This document shows positions 37,333-46,112 of a DNA stretch of 64,000 bases, one piece after another. The notes below the pieces were generated by a model. That model saw nothing but the letters and a program-made list of their open reading frames with translations, was not told where the DNA came from and searched no databases. The DNA comes from Eubacterium sp. (GTDB lineage Bacteria; Bacillota; Clostridia; Lachnospirales; Lachnospiraceae): contig JAFVAQ010000003.1 of the NCBI GenBank assembly GCA_017480495.1, positions 62,001 to 126,000 on the forward strand, read 5' to 3'. The position numbers and the translations under genes are program-made. Positions within the stretch are counted from its first letter, which is position 1; each line of letters starts with the position of its first letter.

Positions 37333-37719
37333 TTAGTGATAAGGATCCTCATCAAAATCATCATGATCATGGTCCACCATGTATTCACGACCTGTGATTC
37401 TCTTACGCTGACGCTCTTCCTCCACCAGCTGTGACAGCTGTTCCTTAACCTCTCTAGGATTCTTGATATTCTTCATCTGGAAGCATTTAAGAGTCTTATC
37501 AGAACTATCAATTGTAATAGTACCCATCTTGAATATTCTCTGAATAAAGGATCTAGTAAGTGATATATCCAGGACTCTGTAAAGTCTCACCTCATCCTCT
37601 TTCTTTGTAAAGACTCCGCTCTCGATGAATATTCTCTCTTCATCGAAGCTATAAATAGTAAAGGACCAAGGAAGTCCGCACCAGTTTCTCTTCCTATCTC
37701 TAAATAACCTTTCTGCCAT
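37333..37719 (-). CDS. PH-like domain protein (128 aa)
   Basis: ATG 37719 has TGGAGGG upstream; the frame is open further but without a ribosome site. Residues 1-90 look like a bacterial PH (bPH2-type) beta barrel: WCGLPWSFTIYSFDEERIFIESGVF, then VRLYRVLDISLTRSFIQRIF and GTITIDSSDKTLK. The C-terminus is a charged helix and a His/Asp-rich end (DHDHDDFDEDPYH). Such proteins usually bind membranes or other proteins; the role is unknown. It is the likely first gene of the cluster running down to the TPM gene. Confidence 0.75.
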   Translation of the reverse strand: MAERLFRDRKRNWCGLPWSFTIYSFDEERIFIESGVFTKKEDEVRLYRVLDISLTRSFIQRIFKMGTITIDSSDKTLKCFQMKNIKNPREVKEQLSQLVEEERQRKRITGREYMVDHDHDDFDEDPYH

Positions 37720-37814
37720 TTGTAAACCCTCCAAAATGTAAATAATTTCGCCCTTTATAACGAATAACACTTATGCAGTATTATAACATCTTGCTACACA
37801 GATTAAAAGACGAG

Positions 37815-38447
37815 TTATATATTCTTATAATAGAATATTGCGAGATTTGTTCTATCTCTTAGATCCAGTTTCGATAAAATGTTACTGATATAATTTCTGA
37901 CTGTTCCTTCAGATAAAAATAGCTTATCCGCTATCTCCTTATTTGATAATCCTTCCGCAACACACTGTACTATTTCCGCTTCCTGATCTGTCAGATTAAA
38001 GGCTACAAAGTCAAAGCTTGTACTTCCCGTCTCCTTATTATTTAAAATATTCGGAAGCTTTTCAGTTATTTCATTTCCAAAAACTGACTGTCCGCTGTTG
38101 ACCGCCTTAAGAGACGGAATAATAGAATCAAAATCCTGCTTGATTATATACCCCTTCGCACCGATTGATAGAGCCTTAACTATATATTCATCATCATTAA
38201 AGGTTGTTAGATAGAGAAGCTTTGCATCCGGGTGAACGCTAAGTATTTTCTCCCCAGCTTCTAGTCCTGTCATCCCCTCCATGCGAATATCCGAAAGAAG
38301 AACATCGGGATTATGTCTATTGTAAAGGTCAATCGCCTCCTGTCCTGAGGAACCTGTCGCCAGAACCTCTATCTCGGGATCAGATTCAACTATTGTTTTA
38401 AGAGACGCAGCTACCAGCTTATCATCATCAATTATTACTACCTTCAT
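37815..38447 (-). CDS. NarL/LuxR-type response regulator
   Basis: The 210-aa protein has a receiver domain (residues 1-120; IIDDDK, phospho-Asp in VLLSDIRMEGMTG near 54, Lys in GAKGYIIK near 104). A LuxR-type HTH follows near 148-205 (LTDQEAEIVQCVAEGLSNKEIADKLFLSEGTVRNYISNIL). The cognate kinase gene ends 15 bp upstream. By analogy with linked systems it should activate the ABC exporter genes just upstream. Confidence 0.93.
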   Translation of the reverse strand: MKVVIIDDDKLVAASLKTIVESDPEIEVLATGSSGQEAIDLYNRHNPDVLLSDIRMEGMTGLEAGEKILSVHPDAKLLYLTTFNDDEYIVKALSIGAKGYIIKQDFDSIIPSLKAVNSGQSVFGNEITEKLPNILNNKETGSTSFDFVAFNLTDQEAEIVQCVAEGLSNKEIADKLFLSEGTVRNYISNILSKLDLRDRTNLAIFYYKNI

Positions 38448-38462
38448 TTCATTCTCCCTTTC

Positions 38463-39602
38463 TTATTTAGGAATAGATACAAATATTCTGAAACCATTAT
38501 CTGTCGATATGGTAAGTGTTCCATTAACTGATTCGACTCTGCTACGGATGTTTTCAAGTCCCATTCCAACCTCATGGCCTGAAGCTGAATCAGAAGAGCT
38601 CTTCTTTTTCTCCGCATTCTCCTTAGAGCCGTCATAATCATGAATCACGAGCTGATACATGGATGGATGCTCATTTAGAGAAATAGTAACATCCTTATTC
38701 TTGCTATGTTTATTTATATTGGATATAGCTTCTTTAGTAATTCCGATTACAGCATACTTAACCGGACGGGCCATATCATCTCCAATATCAATATCCACAT
38801 TCAAATTGTGATTAGGCTTAAGCAGTTCCGCCATCTGACCTATGCTGGCCTTCACATCTATCGAGTCATCATGTAAGTCATGCACACTTGATCTTATATT
38901 ATTCATGGCACTATCAAGAGTTTGTCTAACCTCCTCCAGCTGTCCATGAACCGGTTCCTCCTTATGAATCGCTAGCAGCGCTCCCATCTGAAGGATGGCG
39001 CGTGACAAGGTGTGACCAACATTATCATGAATCTCTCTGGCGATTCGGTTACGTTCCGAGAGCTGAGCATTATAAATCTCGGTATCTCTTGCATTTATCA
39101 GCTCCATATTTTGTAAGCGCAGCTTATTATTCTTCTCCACGCTGTCATCCCTGACTCTTCTATAATCTCTCGAGAGAAACTCAAGTCTCTCAGACCTTAT
39201 ACTCAGTACTATAGCCAGCGCAGAAATAAGTATTATATAAATAATTTTGTAGGGTCCATATTCGAGAAAGGAATTAGCAACAGCTACGACAGATAAAACC
39301 CCGGCTATATAATTCCTACTTCTCGTACCGTCATAAATCATAAGCGGCAGTAGGGATACAGCCGGCGCGTAGAAAACAGCAATTCCCGCCACAATTATCT
39401 CAAGGAAAAAAGCGCACCATTCACCACCCGACTCCGGTTTCATCGAGTAGTTCGATTTATCTCCGCGAATCAGATAATAATTAAGTGCGCTAAAAATAAT
39501 TGCCGCATATATACATATCATAAATGCATTTCCGCCAAACATAGACTTCATAGCATAAATTGATATTGCAAGTATTATTATTTTATCAATTATCCTGTTC
39601 AT
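38463..39602 (-). CDS. Sensor histidine kinase (HisKA_3 type)
   Basis: The 379-aa kinase has five or six N-terminal transmembrane helices (residues about 5-135) with almost no extracellular domain, as in intramembrane-sensing kinases. A coiled coil follows near 145-180. The H-box is ERNRIAREIHDNVGHTL near 187, an N-box lies near 290, and the G-box is GMGLENIRSRVESVNG near 345. The partner regulator gene follows directly. No good ribosome site precedes ATG 39602; coupling from the permease gene 25 bp upstream is likely. Confidence 0.92.
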   Translation of the reverse strand: MNRIIDKIIILAISIYAMKSMFGGNAFMICIYAAIIFSALNYYLIRGDKSNYSMKPESGGEWCAFFLEIIVAGIAVFYAPAVSLLPLMIYDGTRSRNYIAGVLSVVAVANSFLEYGPYKIIYIILISALAIVLSIRSERLEFLSRDYRRVRDDSVEKNNKLRLQNMELINARDTEIYNAQLSERNRIAREIHDNVGHTLSRAILQMGALLAIHKEEPVHGQLEEVRQTLDSAMNNIRSSVHDLHDDSIDVKASIGQMAELLKPNHNLNVDIDIGDDMARPVKYAVIGITKEAISNINKHSKNKDVTISLNEHPSMYQLVIHDYDGSKENAEKKKSSSDSASGHEVGMGLENIRSRVESVNGTLTISTDNGFRIFVSIPK

Positions 39603-39627
39603 GCCAACAGTATATCAGTTTTTCATT

Positions 39628-40830
39628 CTAAGCACTAGCCTTATTGCCGTAATACCTTGTTACAGCAAGTCCAACAGCTAGGCAAACTGCCCCAAAGAGC
39701 ATCTGCAGGCCATAGCATCCGATGAGATCAGTAAGCCCTGCTCCTTCATACCATATCTTCTTGCACGCAACACTGTACCAGTAGTTTGGAATGAATCTTC
39801 CTACTTTCGCCACACCCTCTCCAAGAATATCCAGGTCTACAAAGGTTCCGCCAAGGAAGGCAAAGGATAGACCAATTATTACTGTTAGGAAGGAAGCCGC
39901 ATTTGTTGATCCCTTAGAGATAAGTATAGGGAAGCTAGTAAGCATCGAAAGCAGGAGTGTAGCTGTAAGCGTATAGATATAAGTATTAAGTACAGATAGC
40001 CACCAAGCATTCGTAAAAGCAAAATCTCCGCCATTCTTAAGTGTGATCACTATAATAAATATCGTTGCTACAGCAAAGGCTACGGTTGCCGCTCCCAAAA
40101 TAAGAGATATATTTCTGGTAGTAAGCTTTATAGAAGAAACGGCAGTTCTGTTCTTCTTTTCCTTTTCGTTAAACGCGATGATTACTGGTATTACTCCAGA
40201 GAAGATAATGGAAAGAATACCGTATGGCAGTACAAGGAAAGATGTATACTTCACTGCATTTACATCCACATCTTCCTCCCGGAAGGTTGTAAATTCAGAT
40301 ATATCCAAAGCTTCGTCAGCTCTCTTTGAGGCATCCCCTAAGCTTTCCCCTGAAGCCATATAGTCTGTTACAGCATTTAGATATTGATTTATCTGCATGT
40401 TGATAAAGATTCCTCTTGGCATACCATCATCGTAGGTCGCCTGAAGCAGACTTGCTAATTCCTCTTCACTCACTGTCTTGCCATTTTTCTTTGCCTTAAC
40501 TACAGAGTCTATTGTCTCGCCAAAGCCCTTTGGAATAACAATATATTCACTTATATTTTCGTAGAAGAGCATATCCTTTATCTGATCTTCGGTATACTCT
40601 CCCTCCTCAAGGTTATGCTTCTTGCCCATGTAGCTAACAAACTCTTTAGAAGTTTCGGAATTATCCTCGTCTACAATAAGAAGAGAATACTTCTTCTGAA
40701 CTATATCATTTGATCCAGAGCCACTCTCGGAAGCAAAAACCCAGATCATAAATATCATAATAGCACTGTACATGATAAGGCTCATTTTATATTTTCTAAG
40801 TACTTTGAAAAAGGTCTTATAAACTTGCAT
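39628..40830 (-). CDS. ABC-2 type exporter permease (second)
   Basis: The 400-aa protein has one N-terminal helix (residues about 15-33), a 165-residue extracytoplasmic loop, and five helices in the C-terminal half. This is the ABC-2 layout also seen in YhgE/LnrN-like permeases. AGGAGG precedes ATG 40830. It shares its architecture with the preceding gene and would form the heteromeric membrane part of the exporter. Confidence 0.88.
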   Translation of the reverse strand: MQVYKTFFKVLRKYKMSLIMYSAIMIFMIWVFASESGSGSNDIVQKKYSLLIVDEDNSETSKEFVSYMGKKHNLEEGEYTEDQIKDMLFYENISEYIVIPKGFGETIDSVVKAKKNGKTVSEEELASLLQATYDDGMPRGIFINMQINQYLNAVTDYMASGESLGDASKRADEALDISEFTTFREEDVDVNAVKYTSFLVLPYGILSIIFSGVIPVIIAFNEKEKKNRTAVSSIKLTTRNISLILGAATVAFAVATIFIIVITLKNGGDFAFTNAWWLSVLNTYIYTLTATLLLSMLTSFPILISKGSTNAASFLTVIIGLSFAFLGGTFVDLDILGEGVAKVGRFIPNYWYSVACKKIWYEGAGLTDLIGCYGLQMLFGAVCLAVGLAVTRYYGNKASA

Positions 40831-40838
40831 ATTGCCTC

Positions 40839-42254
40839 CTATAAGCTCTTGTAACTATTCTTTCTAGAGAGGAATAGTCCAATGATTATCATCACGAAAC
40901 TGAGTCCAAATATATACCCCATCGTTCTATAGTATCTTGGTCCTGGCCCAAACATATTCAGTGCATAGAACGCATCTGTTATTACTGCTGATGGATTGAT
41001 TCTGTTGAAAAGCGGAAATGATTTTTCAATCCATATCTTTATATCTCCAAGCATGAGACCTGCCAGGAAGCCTCCCCCGAGAAGTATAGCCATAAGTATA
41101 GCCTCCTTCTTGTCACGAGAAAACTTACCAATATGTGAAACCAAATATCCTAGAGATATTCCAACTAGATTTGATACTACGGAGGTAAAATAAACCAGGG
41201 CTATGTCTCCGCCATAATTTACCCCTAAAACAAATATGTAATACGAAAGCGCAATTACAGTTATAACACTTTGAATTATCATCAAGGCTGCAAGCTGCGC
41301 AAGTTCGAGAAGCATTTTATTAATTGGCGAACCATCCAGTCGCATACCTGTTGTAGATTGATTAGCTTGGTTACTTACAACTGAGTAAAGTGTTCCGATT
41401 GAGCTCATCATAACAAGCATCGCTATAAGATTATAGAAGTAAGTCACAAATGGATCTCTATTACCTCCACCCATGCTTTTTTCTTCCACAAAGTCCATAC
41501 TTGCTATGGATTCATCCATAACTTCGTCAGATCTCTCTAAATCATCAGGATTTTCATTTATAGTATTTATGGCTTTATCAACCTGAACTCTGTATTCAGA
41601 AATAACACTTGAAAGGATGCTGTGATTAACACCCATTCCAGCTACTTCGAGGTAAATATCCTTCATTCCAGATATTGTTATGATTCCGGCTATATCGCCC
41701 TCTTTCAGAAGCTTCTCAGCTTCCTCGTGGCTAGAAACCTTCACTTCTTCAATCATTTTTGTGCCGTCTTCATATTCGAGTTTTTGCAGTACCCCAGCAA
41801 AAGGATGATCTTCAACGGATATTTCATCCAGTACAGATTTATCTTCTGTCATATAATCATATGGGAATAAACTAAGATCATATCCCTTCATATCATCGAA
41901 GCTTTCTACTGCTTCTAATTCTTCCAAAGCTTCCTCACTAAGTGGAGCTTCCCTATCGAAGTCTTCCCCCATAGCTTCTGCTGCAGCTTTTTCTGTAGCA
42001 TATTCTTCTAGATCTCCACGCATTTTATCTTTATCAAGATAAGAGAAGGCCTGCATAACCTTATATTCATCTATTGCACTTTGCTCAGCTTCAACCACAA
42101 CTGGAATAGGCTCGCTCTTATTATCCTTATAGATAGATGAGAACGCGAAGTAGAAAAGAGTTCCCAAGATAATAGGAAAAGCCAAGGTCCAGAAGACATA
42201 TATCTTTGATCTGAGGGAAAGCTTAAGTTGTGTGATTATAACTCTTCCAAACAT
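40839..42254 (-). CDS. ABC-2 type exporter permease (first)
   Basis: The 471-aa protein has an N-terminal helix (residues about 17-37), a long Glu/Asp-rich extracytoplasmic domain (about 40-250) and six C-terminal helices. The acidic loop (roughly residues 70-150) is longer than usual and could bind a cationic or amphipathic drug; this is inference. AAGGAG precedes the ATG, 3 bp after the ATPase gene stop. Confidence 0.88.
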   Translation of the reverse strand: MFGRVIITQLKLSLRSKIYVFWTLAFPIILGTLFYFAFSSIYKDNKSEPIPVVVEAEQSAIDEYKVMQAFSYLDKDKMRGDLEEYATEKAAAEAMGEDFDREAPLSEEALEELEAVESFDDMKGYDLSLFPYDYMTEDKSVLDEISVEDHPFAGVLQKLEYEDGTKMIEEVKVSSHEEAEKLLKEGDIAGIITISGMKDIYLEVAGMGVNHSILSSVISEYRVQVDKAINTINENPDDLERSDEVMDESIASMDFVEEKSMGGGNRDPFVTYFYNLIAMLVMMSSIGTLYSVVSNQANQSTTGMRLDGSPINKMLLELAQLAALMIIQSVITVIALSYYIFVLGVNYGGDIALVYFTSVVSNLVGISLGYLVSHIGKFSRDKKEAILMAILLGGGFLAGLMLGDIKIWIEKSFPLFNRINPSAVITDAFYALNMFGPGPRYYRTMGYIFGLSFVMIIIGLFLSRKNSYKSL

Positions 42255-42257
42255 TTC

Positions 42258-43205
42258 TTACTCCTTATCTCTAAGTTCTTTACCAGTGATTTCCAGGAAT
42301 ACATCATTAAGTGTAGGTAGCTCTGAATAGATTCTTTCATACTTGATACCATTTTCTGATAGGTATTCGATAACATGTGTAATATTATGCTTTCCACCGC
42401 TACACTTAATAGTCATCTTATCGCCCATATACTTAACATCATATACATGATTGATGTTCTTTATCGCCTCGATATGTTCCTCTGAAAGCTTCTTAATATC
42501 CACGATTACATTTTCGGTATTCTTAATGCGACCCTTGAGCTCTTCGCTAGTACCCGATGCTATCTCCTTACCTTTATCCATGATGAGAATTCGTGAACAT
42601 ATCTGTTCGATTTCCTCCATGTAATGAGATGTATAAATGATCGTTGCACCAGCCTTGTTCAGTTCAACGACTCCTTCGAGAATCTTGTTTCTAGACTGTG
42701 GATCTACTGCAACAGTTGGCTCATCAAGAATTATGAGGTCTGGCTTATGAGCTATACCACAAGCAATGTTTAACCTTCTTAGAAGACCACCAGATAGCTT
42801 CTTAGGATAGAACTTTCGGAAGTCATTCAGATCAACAAAATCAATTGCTTCCTCAACATACTGCTTTCTAGTTTTCTTATCCTTTATATATAGTCCACAG
42901 AAGTAATCTATATTTTCGTAAACTGTAAGCTCATCGAAAACCGCTACATTCTGGCAGACAATTCCGATTCTCTTCTTTAGATCTCTTCTCTTAGGAGTCA
43001 TCTTCTCACCAAAGAGTTCAACCTCGCCCTTATCATATTCCAGGAGGGAAAGGAGGCAGTTGATGGTTGTAGTCTTTCCTGAACCATTTGGTCCAAGGAG
43101 TCCAAAAACCTCTCCTTCCTTTATTTCCAGACTGAAGTTGTCCAGAGCTATAAGCTCCTTATATCTTTTAACTAGATTACTTATTTTTACTACTGTCTCG
43201 CTCAT
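42258..43205 (-). CDS. ABC exporter ATP-binding protein
   Basis: The 315-aa ATPase shows Walker A GPNGSGKTTTIN near 36, signature LSGGLLRRLNIA near 139, Walker B DLIILDEPTVAVDP near 158, and a switch His in YTSHYMEEIE. A C-terminal domain of about 90 residues follows, as in drug-exporting DrrA/LnrL-like ATPases. The order ATPase-permease-permease plus a linked kinase/regulator resembles the linearmycin-type LnrLMN/LnrJK system of Bacillus. Substrate assignment is inference. Confidence 0.93.
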   Translation of the reverse strand: MSETVVKISNLVKRYKELIALDNFSLEIKEGEVFGLLGPNGSGKTTTINCLLSLLEYDKGEVELFGEKMTPKRRDLKKRIGIVCQNVAVFDELTVYENIDYFCGLYIKDKKTRKQYVEEAIDFVDLNDFRKFYPKKLSGGLLRRLNIACGIAHKPDLIILDEPTVAVDPQSRNKILEGVVELNKAGATIIYTSHYMEEIEQICSRILIMDKGKEIASGTSEELKGRIKNTENVIVDIKKLSEEHIEAIKNINHVYDVKYMGDKMTIKCSGGKHNITHVIEYLSENGIKYERIYSELPTLNDVFLEITGKELRDKE

Positions 43206-43208
43206 AAC

Positions 43209-43262
43209 TTATCCTTTCGTTTTGGGTGGTACATCCGGCACCACTTTCTCTTTACACTTCAT
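43209..43262 (-). CDS. Possible 17-aa leader peptide of the ABC exporter operon
   Basis: ATG 43262 is preceded by AAAGGA at 7-8 bases. It encodes a 17-residue peptide, MKCKEKVVPDVPPKTKG, stopping 3 bases before the ATPase start codon. The peptide has a PDVPP run of the kind that slows ribosomes. The ATPase ribosome site (AAAGGAT) lies inside the last codons, so translation of the two would be linked. This may be a chance frame; the spacing and ribosome site are the support. Confidence 0.35.
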   Translation of the reverse strand: MKCKEKVVPDVPPKTKG

Positions 43263-43327
43263 AGTCTAATCCTTTGGTATGCAAAATGTAAGTGAGGCAT
43301 GTCAGTTTGTGGATATGACATTTGTCA

Positions 43328-43356
43328 CAAAAAAGCCAGGCTCATATGAGCCTGGC
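43328..43356 (-). terminator. Terminator of the Rpn-family gene
   Basis: GCCAGGCTCAT and its complement ATGAGCCTGGC form a perfect 11-bp stem with almost no loop, followed on the minus strand by a T-run. It begins 8 bases after the stop codon at 43364. Confidence 0.9.
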
Positions 43357-43363
43357 AATTTTG

Positions 43364-44161
43364 TTATGCGTTGATATTATATTCTTTGAACAATCTTTCA
43401 CGGAATTCTTCATCATTTATAGCACGTTTTAAATCGTCTAGACGATTATCCTTTAGAAGCAGGTCATTTAATGTATTTAAGAAGGAAATGCCTTCTTCTC
43501 TTGCAACCTTAGCCGCTTGCTTCGCCTTTTGCTGTGCATATTCTTCTAACGTCATGATCTTATCTCTCCATCTCTTATCTCTTCGGACTTCAATCACCGT
43601 ATCATTCAGTTCCTTGGTATACTCATCTGTGATTTCACCACTATCTATATAATTTAGAAAATTACGAAGCGGTATAGGAATATCATCTAGAGTACCTTTT
43701 GTATTAAGAAAAATCTTTGAAGTCTTATCACCTAGCGAAATGTCCCTATCCTGCAAGCATAGATTCTCAAAAGTATATAAATGCCTTCCTTTTTCAAACA
43801 GATCAAAGGTACAAATAAAGATAACAATACTGTTTTTCAATTCTTTATAATCACTACCCTTATCTATCAAATCCAAATCAATTAAATCCTGATAATATCT
43901 GCTTCTCTTAGCAAGATCATCCTCTATACCGTTTTGGAGTTCTATATCATAGGTCGTATCCTCATCCTGACAATAAACATCAAGCCTGATACTCTTCGAA
44001 TCAAAGTCTATATCTATGACCTTTTCGGACTCCGGATAGGTTATACGAGTAATCCTTTTATTAAGTATCCTCTCAAGACACATTTTGCAAAGTTTTTCTC
44101 TTCGCATAACGATGTTAAACATCGCATTATTTTTTAATGTAATTTTATTTATATCTACCAT
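43364..44161 (-). CDS. Rpn-family PD-(D/E)XK nuclease-like protein
   Basis: ATG 44161 has GGAGG upstream, giving 265 aa. The N-terminal 110 residues fit the Rpn/PDDEXK_2 family: FNIVMRREKLC, then IRLDVYCQDEDTTYDIELQNG, where LDVY and DIELQ form the nuclease core. A helical tail with KQAAKVAREEG ends the protein, typical of this family. Members are often annotated as transposase or recombination-promoting nuclease and are found in several copies per genome in Lachnospiraceae. It marks the left edge of an accessory stretch next to an IS30-type element. Confidence 0.88.
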   Translation of the reverse strand: MVDINKITLKNNAMFNIVMRREKLCKMCLERILNKRITRITYPESEKVIDIDFDSKSIRLDVYCQDEDTTYDIELQNGIEDDLAKRSRYYQDLIDLDLIDKGSDYKELKNSIVIFICTFDLFEKGRHLYTFENLCLQDRDISLGDKTSKIFLNTKGTLDDIPIPLRNFLNYIDSGEITDEYTKELNDTVIEVRRDKRWRDKIMTLEEYAQQKAKQAAKVAREEGISFLNTLNDLLLKDNRLDDLKRAINDEEFRERLFKEYNINA

Positions 44162-44274
44162 ATTAACCTCCTGCATTTGAACATGAAATGTAACTAAAGC
44201 ACACAGTTTTTCCCCTCTGAAAAATCTGTTTTTTCAAATGCGTGGAGGCCCGCGAAGCCGCATAAATATTAAAG

Positions 44275-44356
44275 GTGCAACAAATCCGAGCATTTTTTTC
44301 TCCGTTTTTTTTATTAGCCCTTCGGCCATAAAAAACGGAAATGCAATTTGTTGCAC
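44275..44356. repeat. Strong 82-bp hairpin with GCCCTTCGGC tip
   Basis: GTGCAACAAAT...GCAT...CCGTTTTTT...GCC-CTTC-GGC...AAAAAACGG...ATGC...ATTTGTTGCAC pairs almost along its whole length with short bulges. It lies in a gap of over 600 bp without a gene (44162-44800), otherwise holding only the IS30 end. It may be a remnant of a miniature inverted-repeat element or a structured RNA. Confidence 0.75.
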
Positions 44357-44534
44357 TACCGATATACTTATTAAATTAAGTAGGTATATTCTAAAACAAC
44401 AATTATAAATTATCAATATTAATTTTTAAAAACTGCAGTTATTAGTTACCATGATTCAGCTTATATGAAGTCAAAAAAAGGCGTCCATAAGTATCTTCTA
44501 CTAACGGACGCTGAATTGAAATATGAGATGCAAG

Positions 44535-44656
44535 TTTGTAAGCCAAACTGCAACTTTGTAAATTGAAAACTGAATATTTGTAAGCGAGATGCCACTTTTG
44601 TCAGTGAGATGCTTCATTTGCAAGCGAAATGCTTGTTTTGTAAACGAAATGCAGCG
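44535..44656 (+). repeat. Six 20-bp tandem iterons at the left end of the IS30-type element
   Basis: Copies begin at 44535, 44555, 44577, 44597, 44617 and 44637, with loose consensus TTTGTAAGCGARATGCNNCT. Spacing is 20 bases, or 22 once, about two helical turns. A further decayed copy may precede them (about 44514). This looks like a multi-site transposase or host-factor binding array. Confidence 0.8.
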
Positions 44657-44800
44657 TTGACATTTATTATTTTTTCGGTATGATTAAAAAGCAAGCACGA
44701 CTAACAGAGGTCGATTCCCTCTCGATTTTACTTGTAATCGGAGAATCCACCCCTCGTCTGGCACATATGAAATGATGATCGTGTCGGCGGCCTGTTTGTT

Positions 44801-46112
44801 TTAGATTCCGAGAAGTTCAGGCTTTAAAAGGATGTCGTCGGCGGCAACCTTAGAACATCCTAAAAGGCCAAGAACTTCTTCACCGTGTAAAAAGCTGAAT
44901 GTCTCGTACGGGCTACGATCGTTCAGCTTTTTCCTTTTGTAGGAATTGATGTGATCCATCATAAGAGTCACATCTTCCTGCGTAAGATTGTTGAAGCTTC
45001 GATTGCGGCCGTTAACATCTGTAAGCACTCTCCGTATCAATTCATGATTGACTTCGATAGCCCCCTTTTGATACGGCTTTCCGGCATCACAGTAAAAGAT
45101 GCGTGTTCGGATCTCACCGGTTTCCCTGTCACATTCGATTGCAACAGGATTGGAAAACTCGCTCCCATTGTCAGTCAAGATCAATGGAAATATCTGCTTG
45201 AAACGCTCGATACCTATCCGTTCCTGTAGTTCATCAAATATCTCCAGAACTGACTGTGATGTATTCGCGTCACGTAAAAATGCAAGCATGAGTGAAGACT
45301 CGACAAAGTGGATCGTAAGAAGGCATTTGCCTCCAACTGAACCGATGACGCTGTCCATCTGCACAATTGAAATATCCGGATTCTTTTCCAGATATTCCTG
45401 AAAGTCTTGATAGTTACGGCCTATACGGCAACCTTTATCGACTTTGTACTCCTTTTTCTGTTTGCGCGGACGAAGCCTTGCTTTTCGGGGCAGATCTCCG
45501 TTCGTTACATCAAACAGATTTGCGTCAAGGTAGTTGTACAGTGTTTTTTCGCTGCACATGATCTCATCCTGATGTGTGATGTAGATCTGATGAAGCGACT
45601 GTCCCCGCCTCACGAGAGGGCTTATAAGAGCATTTAAGCGACTTATTTCATCCTCCGATGTGCAGAGTCCCGACCGTGACTGTGAAATGACATCATGAGC
45701 TTTATATTGCGCGTGCTCAGCATCATATATGTTTTTTCATAAGTGTACACTTACCGATCTGGCCGCATCCGTTACACACATACGGCACTTTGAACCTGCT
45801 TGAACAGATTTCTTCAAGGAAATCAGGACAATGTTTTGAGCAATCTGGACAAAGCTTGCAATACTGTACAGACTGGCGATGACAATCACCTCTGCTGCAC
45901 AGGTTTTTGGCTCTACAACTCTTACGATGCTTACAAGGATTATAAGGATACCCCGGGCGACCTGTGGCGACCTGCGACATATGTTTACGTATTTCACGTG
46001 ATATAGTCGACGGATCCTTTCCCAGGGTGCGAGCTATTTCCTTAAAAGTCAGTCCCTCTCCAAGAAACTTTTGAAGAGATATGCGTTCTGCATAAGTGAA
46101 AAAATTAGACAT
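44801..46112 (-). pseudogene. IS30-family transposase, frameshifted
   Basis: Translation would start at ATG 46112 (GGAGG upstream). The first 130 residues carry the IS30 helix-turn-helix (FTYAERISLQKFLGEGLTFKEIARTLGKDPSTISREI) and Cys-rich zinc-binding pairs. The frame ends at TGA near 45723. The continuation (YDAEHAQYKAHDVISQ...) is in the +1 frame and runs uninterrupted to 44801. The catalytic DDE residues sit there: QMDSVIGS, LTDNGSEF and KGAIEVNHELIRR. The break lies at a run of six A (ATGAAAAAACATATATG); one A fewer restores the frame. It is either inactivated or rescued by slippage on the A-run. Confidence 0.85.

Noticed and set aside
44234..44416. 60-codon minus-strand open frame across the hairpin at 44275-44356
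   Set aside because: It has no ribosome site, its open state follows from the palindrome, and the product has no recognisable features.
44535..44656. CRISPR array (20-bp repeats near 44.5 kb)
   Set aside because: The repeats are directly adjacent without spacers and degenerate; iterons of a mobile element fit better.
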